A DNA stretch of 64,000 bases from Lachnospiraceae bacterium (GTDB taxonomy: Bacteria; Bacillota; Clostridia; Lachnospirales; Lachnospiraceae): contig JAAUZK010000024.1 in assembly GCA_014804655.1 (NCBI GenBank), positions 276,357-340,356 on the forward strand, given 5' to 3'. Below the pieces are notes generated by a model. That model did no database searches and was not told the DNA's origin. It saw only the letters and a program-made list of their open reading frames with translations. Positions 8,697 to 18,030 of the stretch are shown piece by piece. The translations under genes and the position numbers were made by a program. Positions within the stretch are counted from its first letter, which is position 1; every line of letters begins with the position of its first letter.

Positions 8697-8769
8697 ATTG
8701 TAATCCCCGTTTCAGTCTGAATCCGCTCAATAAATGCCTCTTTACGACACGATCGTTAAGTCTGCACGG

Positions 8770-9342
8770 TCATAGGGAAATAGAATACAGCAGATCAATG
8801 ATTCCCTGCCGATTTCTATGTTCATCTGTCTCTAAGTCCGTTAACTGACCTAGTCGGTCAACATACTTATCTCTTTGAGAAAAAATCTTAACCGTAAGAT
8901 TCTTGATACCTTCCTGCGTGAGCATTTGTTCCAAGTGCTTTTCCGCCTCTTTGCAATCGCATTTCGCACTTTCCGTAACACCACACAGCACATTTCCCTT
9001 TAACACCATATGACTGATCGGAAAGTTCTTCTGATAAGAAGTAAAATACATATCATAAAAGACAGTCAGCTTATTGTCAAAGGCACATACTTCATTTTTA
9101 AGCTCTTCACTGCAGCCCGCAGCCTTCAGGAACATAATGAAATTGACCATACTCTTGCAGGCAGGCAGACACCCCAACACCGCAACGACCGTCAGCAGAT
9201 TCTTACTGCTCCCCGTGGTCACATACCCCCTCACATACAGCACTACGGACACCAAAATAAATACCATTGTCCGAAGAGCGGTCACCGCTTTATGATTCTC
9301 TATATAGCCATAGGCGCCTTTTTTTACAATTTTACTCTTCAT
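8770..9342 (-). CDS. Conserved membrane protein of unknown function
   Basis: I do not recognise a named domain. The 190-residue protein has two predicted transmembrane helices near the N-terminus (AVTALRTMVFILVSVVLYV and, after a short linker, NLLTVVAVLGCLPACKSMV), followed by a soluble domain of about 115 residues with four cysteines, including VLCGVTESAKCDC. The start at 9342 has AAGGA ten bases upstream; a longer frame begins at 9366. It is on the minus strand between a YbaK-type gene and the pseudouridine synthase gene. The soluble part probably faces the cytoplasm, by the lysine-rich N-terminus. Confidence 0.7.
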   Translation of the reverse strand: MKSKIVKKGAYGYIENHKAVTALRTMVFILVSVVLYVRGYVTTGSSKNLLTVVAVLGCLPACKSMVNFIMFLKAAGCSEELKNEVCAFDNKLTVFYDMYFTSYQKNFPISHMVLKGNVLCGVTESAKCDCKEAEKHLEQMLTQEGIKNLTVKIFSQRDKYVDRLGQLTDLETDEHRNRQGIIDLLYSISL

Positions 9343-9402
9343 GCATATATTTTCCTTTTTCCGCAAATTGTGTTCCTATGCCAACAGTAAATATGCCTGC
9401 AG

Positions 9403-9873
9403 CTATTCCCGCATCTTACAGACATCCACCCACTCTGCATAGCCGGAATACTGTTCCATCTCCGGAATCGTCAACTCGATTGCGCTGTTGCCGCTTCCGC
9501 ATGCAGGAAATACGGTTGTGAACCGCTTTAACGACTCATCCAGATACACGTCCACACCCTCGTTGATGCCGAAAGGGCATACACCGCCCACAGCATGTCC
9601 GATTAATGTCTCCACCTGCTCAGCCGTAAGCATTTTGGCTTTCGTTTCGAATTTCGCCTTAAATTTGGCATTATCAATCTTTACATCACCGGCACAGATT
9701 ACCAGAACCGGTGCATCGTTTACCATAAAAGAGAGTGATTTCGCGATACGTGCCGGTTCACAGCCGAGGGCATGCGCTGCCAGCTCCACAGTCGCACTGG
9801 ACTCTGCCAGTTCGATGATTCTCCCCTCCATATCATATTGCTTGAAATATTCCCTTACACGTTCGATTGCCAT
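9403..9873 (-). CDS. YbaK/EbsC-family aminoacyl-tRNA editing protein
   Basis: This 156-residue protein belongs to the YbaK/ProX superfamily, whose members hydrolyse mischarged tRNAs such as Cys-tRNA(Pro) or Ala-tRNA(Pro). The conserved lysine (Lys45 in ARIAKSLSF) and the glycine-rich block GGVCPFGI (about 96-103) are present, as is the VLVICAGD strand. It is a free-standing trans-editing protein, not a domain of ProS. The amino acid it removes cannot be decided from the sequence. It lies 27 bases downstream of the short-chain dehydrogenase gene on the same strand and may share its transcript. Confidence 0.88.
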   Translation of the reverse strand: MAIERVREYFKQYDMEGRIIELAESSATVELAAHALGCEPARIAKSLSFMVNDAPVLVICAGDVKIDNAKFKAKFETKAKMLTAEQVETLIGHAVGGVCPFGINEGVDVYLDESLKRFTTVFPACGSGNSAIELTIPEMEQYSGYAEWVDVCKMRE

Positions 9874-9900
9874 TGCTGTTTCTCCGTTTCTATACTGATT

Positions 9901-10650
9901 TTATGTAAGCATCTGCATCACGTTCTGAACGCTCTGCGTCATCAGATAAAGTGCCTTCATAGGCAGTCCGCAGACCGAGACGGATTTTCCCTTCTTACAG
10001 TCTGCAATCGCCTTTGCCACCACACATTCCGTCTTCATCATCGTCAGTTTCTTCAGACCGTTTATACGTGAGAGATCCCCGTAAGCATGTTTCAGAAAAG
10101 GCGTATTGACAGGACCGGGACAGACCGCCATCACGCGGATTCCGCTTCCCTGCAGTTCTTTGCCAAGCGCCCTGCTTAATGAGTACACATATGATTTCGA
10201 AGCCGCATAGACTGCAAAGGCTGCCTGTGGCACAAATGCCGCTCCCGACGAAAATTGTATGATTTTGCTCCCTCTACGCATATAAGGCAGACAGATTTTC
10301 GTCATCTGTGTCAGGGCCATGATATTCAGGCGGATCATTGCGGAGACATCCTCATTGTTCTGTTGTCTGAATTCTCCGTAGCTTCCCACCCCCGCACAGT
10401 TGACTAACACCGTAATCTTCGGATTACTGATAGTAAGTACTTCCGCAAACTGCGCCATTTCTTTCTCACTTGTCATATCGATCACGATGGGCCGTACCTT
10501 CGTTCTCATCAATTCTGACAGCTCATTCAGCGGTTCTTTTCTGCGGGCAAGCAGCCAGATCTCATCTGTTTTGCGTAAGTCTTTATCCAACTGCCTGGCA
10601 AATTCCATACCCATGCCGGAGGAAGCGCCTGTAATAATTGCGATATTCAT
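9901..10650 (-). CDS. Short-chain dehydrogenase/reductase
   Basis: The 249-residue protein is a classical SDR: cofactor loop TGASSGMG (7-14), structural NCAG (84-87), catalytic Ser around 134-135 in FSSG, and Tyr148-X3-Lys152 in YAASK. The arginine-rich LLARR after the second strand suggests NADP(H). The C-terminal third (MKALYLMTQSVQNVMQMLT) is rather hydrophobic, so it may touch the membrane. The substrate cannot be told. The start follows GGAAAGGAAC. A hairpin (10681-10709) lies just upstream. Confidence 0.88.
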   Translation of the reverse strand: MNIAIITGASSGMGMEFARQLDKDLRKTDEIWLLARRKEPLNELSELMRTKVRPIVIDMTSEKEMAQFAEVLTISNPKITVLVNCAGVGSYGEFRQQNNEDVSAMIRLNIMALTQMTKICLPYMRRGSKIIQFSSGAAFVPQAAFAVYAASKSYVYSLSRALGKELQGSGIRVMAVCPGPVNTPFLKHAYGDLSRINGLKKLTMMKTECVVAKAIADCKKGKSVSVCGLPMKALYLMTQSVQNVMQMLT

Positions 10651-10680
10651 GCTTTCTTAGTTCCTTTCCGGTATATAACT

Positions 10681-10709
10681 TGGACGCAGGCCGTCCAAAC
10701 CTGCGTCCA
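10681..10709. other. Hairpin between the divergent SDR and xpaC genes
   Basis: Ten-base perfect arms TGGACGCAGG (10681-10690) and CCTGCGTCCA (10700-10709) enclose CCGTCCAAA. The loop can also pair with the left arm (TTGGACG at 10680-10686 with CGTCCAA at 10692-10698), so two exclusive folds exist. It is in the 5' region of the SDR gene, about 30 bases before its start codon. Confidence 0.6.
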
Positions 10710-10805
10710 TTACTTATTTTACATCAAAATCCTATTTTGTAAAGTATCAACCTAATTGTCCTTCTACGGAGCGCAGCTCGCAAACGATTTTTTATGATAA
10801 GATGA

Positions 10806-10834
10806 TTGCGAAGCGGCTCGCAATATGTGATAAT
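10806..10834 (+). promoter_or_regulatory. Candidate promoter of xpaC-telA
   Basis: TTGCGA (10806-10811) and GATAAT (10829-10834) are 17 bases apart. The -35 region overlaps a palindrome TTGCGA-N6-TCGCAA, and GCTCGCAA also occurs about 40 bases upstream, so a repressor could bind here. The predicted start is about 50 bases before the xpaC ATG. Confidence 0.55.
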
Positions 10835-10893
10835 AGTGCTTGAAGGTTTTCTATACATACTACTTTACAGACGCAGTGAGGTTTTATTATAAA

Positions 10894-12300
10894 ATGAAAG
10901 ATAATCAGAGCGAGCAAAACATAGGAGAACAGATCACTGAGGCTCTGTCGGATGCTTTACAGAGCGGAGATTTCAGCGACCTGAACAGGCTGGTCTCCGA
11001 AAGTGTGACAAACGCCTTAAATGAAGTCGGAAAATACATCCCGTTTATAGATCCCGGCGATACGCAGAGAACATCGCCCGGACAGGGGCAGACACGGAAG
11101 CCGCCGCACAGACAAGAGTCGCCATATACAGCCCAACAGACACGGGAACAGGTACGCAGGCAGGAGAAAGCGCAAAGACAGGAACAGGCACGCAGGCAAG
11201 CGCAACAGATGTACCAAAGAACGAATGCCGCTAAGCAGCATAATGACTCTTTTCAGAAGATGCCACAGGAAACCGCATGGCAATCGTCACCCTACACACC
11301 TGTACAATCGAATCATACATCGCTCCTTCCCGTTCCGTTTAAAAGGGTCGGAAATGTATCCAATGTCCTGTATCAAGTGTTTGGCGGAATCGGACTGGGC
11401 GGCACGCTGCTTACAACATTTGCCATTGTAATTGATGGCGCTGTAAGTACCGTCGGCTGGATCGCCAATCTACTCTTTCTTGCATTTTTCGCGGGCATGA
11501 TCCGGCTGGGAATCGGACAGCGCAGACGTCTTAAGCTGGCGGAGCGCTACGTCGGACTGTGCGGCCGCAATATGTACGACGAGATCGAACATCTGGCCGC
11601 AAGCACAGGTCGTAAGACACGCCGCGTAATCAGGGATCTTCAGAAAATGATGAAGATCGGCATGTTCCCTGAAGGTCATCTGGATGAAAAGAAAACCTGC
11701 TTTATGTTAAACGACGGAATCTACAATCAGTATCTGGAGACAGAAAACAACAGAAAGAGGCGGGAAGCGGAAAGCCAACTTCTCTCGTCCCGTCAGGATG
11801 TGCCGGATGCGCAGGAAACAGATGCCGGACGGTCACCGGATCTTACGGAACAGGAATCGGAATTAAACGCCATGATTGCAGAGGGAATGGAATGTATCCG
11901 TAAACTACGGATTCTCAATGACAAGATTCCCGGAGAAGTGATCTCTGCTAAACTTTTTACGCTGGAAAACCTGTTAAAGGACCTTTTTGACAGCGTAAGG
12001 GAACACCCGGAACAGATGCACCGGATGCATAAATTGATGAACTACTACCTTCCTACCACCTTGAAGCTGGTGGAATCCTATGAAGAATTTGACAGGGTAA
12101 GCGTTCCGGGAGACGACATCATTGCCGCCAAAGCCGAGATCGAAAATACTCTGGATACGATCAATCAGGCATTCGCAGAACTTTTAAATAATCTCTTCCA
12201 AGATGCAGTGCTGGATGCCACCACCGACGCACAGGTGCTAAAGACTATGCTTGCAAGTGAAGGATTGATGAATGAAATGAATTTTACAACCAATAAATGA
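10894..12300 (+). CDS. XpaC-type membrane protein (5-bromo-4-chloroindolyl phosphate hydrolysis family)
   Basis: The 468-residue protein has the layout of the XpaC family that is regularly encoded just before TelA. The N-terminus (about 1-55) is amphipathic. Then comes a low-complexity Gln/Arg-rich linker (about 65-125), two hydrophobic segments (about 160-215: VFGGIGLGGTLLTTFAIVI and LFLAFFAGMIRLGIG), and a helical C-terminal half rich in Glu/Lys. The family name comes from an old phosphatase-like phenotype; the true biochemical role is unknown. The ATG at 10894 has GAGG about 12 bases upstream; an upstream TTG in frame at 10840 is less likely. telA begins 18 bases after the stop, so the two proteins probably act together. 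Confidence 0.82.
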   Translation: MKDNQSEQNIGEQITEALSDALQSGDFSDLNRLVSESVTNALNEVGKYIPFIDPGDTQRTSPGQGQTRKPPHRQESPYTAQQTREQVRRQEKAQRQEQARRQAQQMYQRTNAAKQHNDSFQKMPQETAWQSSPYTPVQSNHTSLLPVPFKRVGNVSNVLYQVFGGIGLGGTLLTTFAIVIDGAVSTVGWIANLLFLAFFAGMIRLGIGQRRRLKLAERYVGLCGRNMYDEIEHLAASTGRKTRRVIRDLQKMMKIGMFPEGHLDEKKTCFMLNDGIYNQYLETENNRKRREAESQLLSSRQDVPDAQETDAGRSPDLTEQESELNAMIAEGMECIRKLRILNDKIPGEVISAKLFTLENLLKDLFDSVREHPEQMHRMHKLMNYYLPTTLKLVESYEEFDRVSVPGDDIIAAKAEIENTLDTINQAFAELLNNLFQDAVLDATTDAQVLKTMLASEGLMNEMNFTTNK

Positions 12301-12318
12301 TAAACGGAGGAAAATAAA

Positions 12319-13488
12319 ATGAGCAATAATCTGGATGAAATGTTAAAAGAAGCGCCTTCCCTGACTCTGGAGCCTTTTGAGCCGACAGAAATAGTGGAAA
12401 GTCCTGCGCACTTCGTCAAGGAGGAAGAAGCTAAAGTTCCCGAAGTGGTATTAACGCCAGAGGAACGGAAAATGGTGGATGACTTTGCCGCGCAGATCGA
12501 TATTACCAACACCCAGATGGTGATGCAGTACGGTGCAGGCAGTCAGAAAAAGATTGCGGATTTCTCCGAAAATGCTCTGAACAACGTTCGAACCAAGGAT
12601 ATGGGCGAGATCGGTCAGATGCTTGCGGATGTGGTCACAGAACTTAAAGATTTCGGAGAGGAAGAAGAAAAAGGATTTTTCGGATTTTTAAAAAAAGGCA
12701 GCAACAAGCTGGAAAGCCTGAAGATCAAATACGACAAGGCAGAAGCAAATATCAACAAGATCTGCAAGGTTATGGAAGATCATCAAGTGACCCTCTTAAA
12801 AGATGCCGCCATGCTGGACAAGATGTACGAGCTGAATCTTAATTATTTCAAAGAGCTGTCCATGTACATATTGGCCGGCAAACAAAAACTGAATCATGCC
12901 AGAACCGTTGAACTTGCTGCCCTTTTAGAGAAAGCGGAGCAAAGCTCTCTCCCGGAAGATACACAGGCTGCCAACGATTATGCCGCCATGTGTGAGCGTT
13001 TCGAGAAGAAAATATACGATCTTGAACTAACCAGAACGATCGCCATGCAGATGGCGCCTCAGATCCGGCTGATTCAAAGTAACGATACCGCCATGTCGGA
13101 AAAAATACAATCCACCTTGGTGAATACGATTCCACTCTGGAAAAGCCAGATGGTAATCGCTATCGGGCTGAATCACTCCAGCGAAGCCGCGAAAGCCCAG
13201 AAGGAAGTAACTGATATGACCAATGCTCTTCTGAAGAAAAATGCGGAAGCGTTAAAGACCGCCACGATCGAGACGGCACGGGAAAGCGAGCGTGGCATCG
13301 TGGATATCGAAACCCTTACCGCCACCAATCAGACTCTGATCAGTACGCTGGATGAAGTGATAAAAATCCAGGAAGAAGGACGCACCAAACGACAGAACGC
13401 AGAAGTAGAGCTTGTCCGGATCGAGGATGAAATGCGCGAGAAACTCTTAGCTGTCAGCCGTTCTTCGCGCCCTTCGGCGGAAAGCTGA
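12319..13488 (+). CDS. telA: TelA-family toxic anion resistance protein
   Basis: The 389-residue protein is almost entirely helical and matches the TelA family (tellurite and other toxic anion resistance, also linked to membrane-stress tolerance). Typical segments are QKKIADFSENALNNVRTKD, EKGFFGFLKKGSNKLESLK, and the long C-terminal helix with ESERGIVDIETLTATNQTLI. No transmembrane helix is seen. The ATG has GGAGG eight bases upstream. It follows xpaC directly, an arrangement common in Firmicutes. The stop codon touches that of ygiQ on the other strand (TGATCA), with no terminator in between. Confidence 0.9.
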   Translation: MSNNLDEMLKEAPSLTLEPFEPTEIVESPAHFVKEEEAKVPEVVLTPEERKMVDDFAAQIDITNTQMVMQYGAGSQKKIADFSENALNNVRTKDMGEIGQMLADVVTELKDFGEEEEKGFFGFLKKGSNKLESLKIKYDKAEANINKICKVMEDHQVTLLKDAAMLDKMYELNLNYFKELSMYILAGKQKLNHARTVELAALLEKAEQSSLPEDTQAANDYAAMCERFEKKIYDLELTRTIAMQMAPQIRLIQSNDTAMSEKIQSTLVNTIPLWKSQMVIAIGLNHSSEAAKAQKEVTDMTNALLKKNAEALKTATIETARESERGIVDIETLTATNQTLISTLDEVIKIQEEGRTKRQNAEVELVRIEDEMREKLLAVSRSSRPSAES

Positions 13489-15411
13489 TCACCCTTTCTT
13501 TTTGTGTATATTGCGAATGGTTCTTTTCTTGCAGACTTTATCTTTATTCTTTTGCGGGGAGCGCCTGACATCCGTCTTTGTTCTGTTGTCAGGTTTCCCC
13601 GCTTCGTTTCGGTTTGCCGATTTTCTTGGTCTGATCAGGCACTTCTTATCAAACCCGATCAGATCCTCTCTGCCGCCTTTGATCAACGCTTCTCTGACAA
13701 GATCATAATTATTGGGATTGCGGTACTGAATCAGTGCCCTCTGCATCGCTTTTTCATGAGGATTGCGGCAGACATACACTTTCTTTCCATTCCTTGGGTC
13801 AATTCCCGTATAGTACATGACTGTGGACACGGTAGACGGTGTCGGATAGAAATCCTGCACCTGTTCCGGCATATATCCCAAATCCCGCAAATACTCCGCT
13901 AATTCGATTGCCTCCTTCAGCGTAGATCCCGGATGGGAAGACATCAGATACGGCACAAGAAACTGTTTTTTGCCGAGCTGTTCGTTGATTTTATAATATT
14001 TCCGTACAAAGCGCTCATAGACTTCCTTCCTCGGCTTACCGAGTTTGGAAAGCACCGCATCCGAAATATGTTCCGGCGCTACTTTGAGTTGGCCGCTGAC
14101 ATGATGCTCCACCAACTCCCTGAAAAAAGTATCGTCAGAATCCGCCATCAGATAATCGAATCGGATGCCGGAACGAATAAACACTTTCTTGATGCCAGGA
14201 AGCGCCCGGAGTTTGCGAAGCAGCGCCAAATAATCGGAATGATCTACTTCCATATTAGGACATGGTTCCGGAAAAAGACACTGTCTGTTCTTGCAAACAC
14301 CCTGCGTCATCTGTTTCCTGCATGACGGATGTCTGAAATTGGCCGTAGGTCCGCCCACATCATGGATATAGCCCTTAAAATCTTTGTCCCGTATCATCAG
14401 CTCCGCTTCTTTTATGATCGACTCATGACTTCTGACCTGAACCGTTCTTCCCTGATGAAAAGTGAGTGCGCAGAAATTACAGCCGCCGAAACATCCTCTG
14501 TTGCTGACCAGCGAAAATTTAATCTCTGTAATAGCAGGAACACCGCCCGCCTCCTCATAAGATGGATGGTATGTGCGCATATACGGAAGATCGTAGATTT
14601 CATCCATCTCTTCCGTTGTAAGCGGCGGCTGCGGCGGATTCTGCACCACGTAGACACCGTTCGGGTATTCTTCGATCAATGTCTTACCGGTAAACGGATC
14701 GGTATTACAGTATTGAATATGAAAACTTTCCGCATATCTGCGCGGTTCCGCCTTCATGGCATCATAAGAAGGAAGCGTGACACCGTCATAGATACCTTCG
14801 CTTTCTTTTGTTTTATAGACTGTTCCCGGAATAAACGTGATATCTTTAACCGCAATGCCACTGTCCAACGCTTCCGCGATCTCCACAATCGACTTCTCTC
14901 CCATGCCGTATGAAATCAAGTCCGCCTGACTGTCCAACAGAATAGAACGCTTGAAGCTGTCCGACCAGTAATCGTAATGCGCCATACGCCGAAGACTCGC
15001 CTCAATACCGCCGATAATAACAGGAATATCCTTATAAACGCGACGAATCAGATTGCCATAGACTACCGTGGCGTGATCCGGTCTTTTGTATGGCTCGCCG
15101 CCCGGCGTATAGGCATCGACCGGTCGATGTTTACCGGACACATAATAGTGGTTTACCATGGAATCCATATTACCGCCGGATATGAGAAACCCCAATCTGG
15201 GCTTACCAAGAACCGTAATGCTCTCCTCATCTTTCCAGTCCGGCTGTGCAATGATTCCCACACTGTATCCGCGGGACTGCAGGACTCTGCTGATAATGGC
15301 ATGTCCAAAAGAAGGATGATCCACATAGGCATCCCCGATGACATAGACGAAATCCAGCTGTTCTATGCCCTGTTCTTCCATATCCTTTTTAGAAATCGGT
15401 AAAAATCCCAT
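13489..15411 (-). CDS. YgiQ-family radical SAM protein
   Basis: The 640-residue protein is a UPF0313/YgiQ radical SAM protein. The cluster-binding motif CX3CX2C is in [20 protein letters not shown], at about Cys307, Cys311 and Cys314. The N-terminal part ([25 protein letters not shown]) is the conserved YgiQ N-domain, and the tail is basic ([19 protein letters not shown]). The reaction is unknown. I chose the ATG at 15411 because AGGAG lies nine bases upstream; a GTG at 15441 has its Shine-Dalgarno too close. It converges on telA with abutting stop codons. Confidence 0.93.
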   Translation of the reverse strand: MGFLPISKKDMEEQGIEQLDFVYVIGDAYVDHPSFGHAIISRVLQSRGYSVGIIAQPDWKDEESITVLGKPRLGFLISGGNMDSMVNHYYVSGKHRPVDAYTPGGEPYKRPDHATVVYGNLIRRVYKDIPVIIGGIEASLRRMAHYDYWSDSFKRSILLDSQADLISYGMGEKSIVEIAEALDSGIAVKDITFIPGTVYKTKESEGIYDGVTLPSYDAMKAEPRRYAESFHIQYCNTDPFTGKTLIEEYPNGVYVVQNPPQPPLTTEEMDEIYDLPYMRTYHPSYEEAGGVPAITEIKFSLVSNRGCFGGCNFCALTFHQGRTVQVRSHESIIKEAELMIRDKDFKGYIHDVGGPTANFRHPSCRKQMTQGVCKNRQCLFPEPCPNMEVDHSDYLALLRKLRALPGIKKVFIRSGIRFDYLMADSDDTFFRELVEHHVSGQLKVAPEHISDAVLSKLGKPRKEVYERFVRKYYKINEQLGKKQFLVPYLMSSHPGSTLKEAIELAEYLRDLGYMPEQVQDFYPTPSTVSTVMYYTGIDPRNGKKVYVCRNPHEKAMQRALIQYRNPNNYDLVREALIKGGREDLIGFDKKCLIRPRKSANRNEAGKPDNRTKTDVRRSPQKNKDKVCKKRTIRNIHKKKG

Positions 15412-15496
15412 CTTCACTTGCTCCTGTTTTACAGTCGGCACATTTCCTTCTTGTAATGTATCTTAATGAGCCGGTAAATATCCTCTTTTTCATTGG

Positions 15497-16204
15497 TCAT
15501 GCTTCACAGACGGTCATAATTCTGCTTCCCGTTGATGCACTCTCTTCACGCTCGGACAAAACACCGTCTTCTATCAACTCTTTAAAATGGTATGTATAAT
15601 AATCCGCCAGCCTGTGTTTATCAACATCCTGATGCTCCGAATACTGGTCATAAACAGCGCATACCTTCATACCGGCCGCTTTTCCCGCCTGAATACCCGG
15701 TATGATATCCTCGAACACAAGGCAGTTTTCCGGTGCAACATTAAGCTCTTTCGCCACCGCCAGATAAATATCCGGTGCAGGTTTACCTTTCGCCACATCG
15801 CATCCCGTCATGATACAATCGAAATATTTATTCAATCCATGTACTTTGACCACATTTTCCACCAGTTCTCTGGAATTGCTTGTGGCAATTCCGGCCTTTA
15901 TTCCGTGTTTCATACAATATTCCAGAAGTTCCGTCACGCCTTCTTTTACAGGCACTTCGTAGGAATACTTATTCCACGCCATACGATTCCAATTCTCCTT
16001 AATCGTATCTAAGTCATCCGGAAGATTAAACCGCTCCTTGAAATAAGCCGCTGTTTCGCTGAAACTCATTCCTTCGATGCACGCCTGCAGATTCTCCGGC
16101 AAGGTTATCCCGAATTTACCGAGATATTCTATGTCGATTGATCTCCACATCCACATAGAATCTACCATGGAACCATCCAGATCAAAAATAACTGCTTCTA
16201 CCAT
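15497..16204 (-). CDS. HAD-superfamily hydrolase, beta-phosphoglucomutase-like
   Basis: The 235-residue protein has all four HAD motifs: DLDG with Asp8 and Asp10, the serine in ATSNSRE, the lysine in GKPAPDIYL and the acidic FEDIIPGIQAGKAAGM. A helical cap domain between motifs I and II places it in the beta-phosphoglucomutase/phosphatase group, acting on a small phosphorylated metabolite that cannot be named. Its start codon lies inside the last codons of rsuA (ATGG over TGGTAG), with GGGAG seven bases upstream in rsuA, so the two are translationally coupled. Confidence 0.88.
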   Translation of the reverse strand: MVEAVIFDLDGSMVDSMWMWRSIDIEYLGKFGITLPENLQACIEGMSFSETAAYFKERFNLPDDLDTIKENWNRMAWNKYSYEVPVKEGVTELLEYCMKHGIKAGIATSNSRELVENVVKVHGLNKYFDCIMTGCDVAKGKPAPDIYLAVAKELNVAPENCLVFEDIIPGIQAGKAAGMKVCAVYDQYSEHQDVDKHRLADYYTYHFKELIEDGVLSEREESASTGSRIMTVCEA

Positions 16205-16902
16205 TTGTTTTCTCCCAGCCTCTCTCTTTCCTCTTCTGTCAGTCTGCGGTAACCTCCTCTCGGAAGGTCTGAATCCAGTGTAAGAGTCCCCATGCGTATT
16301 CTTTTCAGATAAGTAACTTCATTGCCTACCGCATGCAGCATACGCTTGACTTGATGGAATTTACCTTCCGTAATCGTAAGCGTAATCTTTTTATCATCCA
16401 ATACACGTACTACTGCGGGCTTCGTCAATGACTTTTCACCGATATCCACGCCCTGTCCCAACCGCACTTTTTGTTCCTCGTCAAACGTCTTCTCAAGATG
16501 ACACTCGTATTCCTTCTCCACATGCTTGGACGGCGAAAGCAATTCATGTGCCAGTACACCGTCATTGGTAATAAGCAGGAGTCCTTCTGTGTCCTTATCC
16601 AGCCTGCCTACCGGAAAAAGATCATTTCGCCTGTCCTCTCCCAGCAGATCAAGTACCGTCGGATCGTGTTGATCTTCGGTAGCGGACACTACGCCTGCGG
16701 GTTTATGCAGCATGTAATATACATACGGCTCATAGGTACAGATTTGTCCTTTATAACAGACTGTGTCCTCTTTTTCATCAATATGCTGTTCCGGTCTGCG
16801 GGCTGCCTGATCATTGACTGTCACCAGACCTGCCTTAATATCCTTTTTGATCTGGCTTCTCGTGCCAAAGTTACAATCACATAGAAATTTATCTAACCGC
16901 AT
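16198..16902 (-). CDS. RsuA-family pseudouridine synthase
   Basis: The 234-residue protein joins an N-terminal S4 domain (MRLDKFLCDCNFGTRSQIKK) with an RsuA/RluB/E/F catalytic domain. The signature GRLDKDTEGLLLITNDG holds the catalytic Asp102; the end has EGKFHQVKRMLHAVGNEV, typical of this group. Enzymes of the family modify a single uridine of 16S or 23S rRNA. Length and the S4 domain fit RsuA (16S rRNA position 516 in E. coli), but the target is an inference. The gene overlaps the HAD gene by seven bases. Confidence 0.92.
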   Translation of the reverse strand: MRLDKFLCDCNFGTRSQIKKDIKAGLVTVNDQAARRPEQHIDEKEDTVCYKGQICTYEPYVYYMLHKPAGVVSATEDQHDPTVLDLLGEDRRNDLFPVGRLDKDTEGLLLITNDGVLAHELLSPSKHVEKEYECHLEKTFDEEQKVRLGQGVDIGEKSLTKPAVVRVLDDKKITLTITEGKFHQVKRMLHAVGNEVTYLKRIRMGTLTLDSDLPRGGYRRLTEEERERLGENKW

Positions 16903-17055
16903 AGATCTGTTTGTCTCCTATAGTTAACGACATCAAACATTTCGCTATCGGGCTTGTTTTTCAATCATCAAGATTCTCAGCAACATCTGTATAATCACGC
17001 TATTCCGAGAATATATATAGAATAACCCGCAGTCCTTTTGAAAGGAATTATGATC

Positions 17056-18030
17056 ATGAGCAAAACCGACAAATTCTACAGAGTTCTCTTTACAGCTCTT
17101 GCCCTATACTTAGTCTTCCTATTGCTACGTTATCCGGCGCTCTCCTTAGAATATGCTTCTACCGGACTGAATCTATGGTTCACCAAGATGGTTCCCACGC
17201 TTCTTCCGTTCATGATTCTCTCCGGCATCATGATACGTATGAACCTGACGGAAGGCTTTGTCAGCCTGCTGCATCCGCTGTTGCATCGTATATTCGGCAC
17301 GTCTAAAAACGGCTCCTACACCATCGCTATGGGCTTTCTGTGCGGATTCCCCATGGGTGCAAGAATCGTGGGAGAACTCTATGAATCTGGAAAGCTGTCC
17401 CGCGAAGAAAGCGCAAAGCTCCTGTACTTCTGCAACAATATCGGCCCGATCTATTTCTTAAGTTATGTGGTTCCGACTCTGGCCATTAAGAAACCGCTTA
17501 TACCGCTTCTGATTATGTACGGTATACCGCTATTGTACGGCTTTATACTTTTACGTGCCCCATTACTGCGCCATGTAACAAATCCTTTATCAGCGGCCAG
17601 CCATGGCTATAGTTTACAGAAATGTGATGATTCCTCCATTGAGCACTTACCATCGCAGCCACAGAGTATGCCTTTGCTTACCGCCATAGATACCTCCGTA
17701 TTATCAGGACTTCTCGGTATTGCCAGATTAGGCGGCTACATGGTGTTCTTTAATCTGCTCAACATCGTTTTTGTGCCTTTTGGTCATGTTAAAACGGAGT
17801 TTCTTAATGTCTACCGGTGCATTCTGGAAATCACAAGTGGAATTGACTATTCTGGTCAGTCACTTTTTTATCCGATCCTCATATTATTGCCTTTCGGAGG
17901 ATTCTCATGTATTGCCCAGACCTACAGTATGATCCGGCAGACTGATCTGTCCATACGCCCATATGTTTTCCATAAGACAATGCAGACCGCGATCACTGCC
18001 ATATGTTATTTTTTAATGTTTATATTTTAG
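17056..18030 (+). CDS. YlbJ-like nucleoside-recognition (GATE) domain membrane protein
   Basis: The 324-residue protein is very hydrophobic with about eight transmembrane segments and the conserved block GFLCGFPMGARIVGELYESG followed by LLYFCNNIGPIYFLSYVVP, which is the signature of YlbJ and related Gate-domain proteins. YlbJ is a sporulation membrane protein in Bacillus; the transported compound, if any, is not known. I chose ATG 17056 since AAGGA is nine bases upstream; an ATG two codons earlier (17050) is closer to the site. Its last 11 bases overlap the end of the convergent amidase gene. Confidence 0.85.
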   Translation: MSKTDKFYRVLFTALALYLVFLLLRYPALSLEYASTGLNLWFTKMVPTLLPFMILSGIMIRMNLTEGFVSLLHPLLHRIFGTSKNGSYTIAMGFLCGFPMGARIVGELYESGKLSREESAKLLYFCNNIGPIYFLSYVVPTLAIKKPLIPLLIMYGIPLLYGFILLRAPLLRHVTNPLSAASHGYSLQKCDDSSIEHLPSQPQSMPLLTAIDTSVLSGLLGIARLGGYMVFFNLLNIVFVPFGHVKTEFLNVYRCILEITSGIDYSGQSLFYPILILLPFGGFSCIAQTYSMIRQTDLSIRPYVFHKTMQTAITAICYFLMFIF

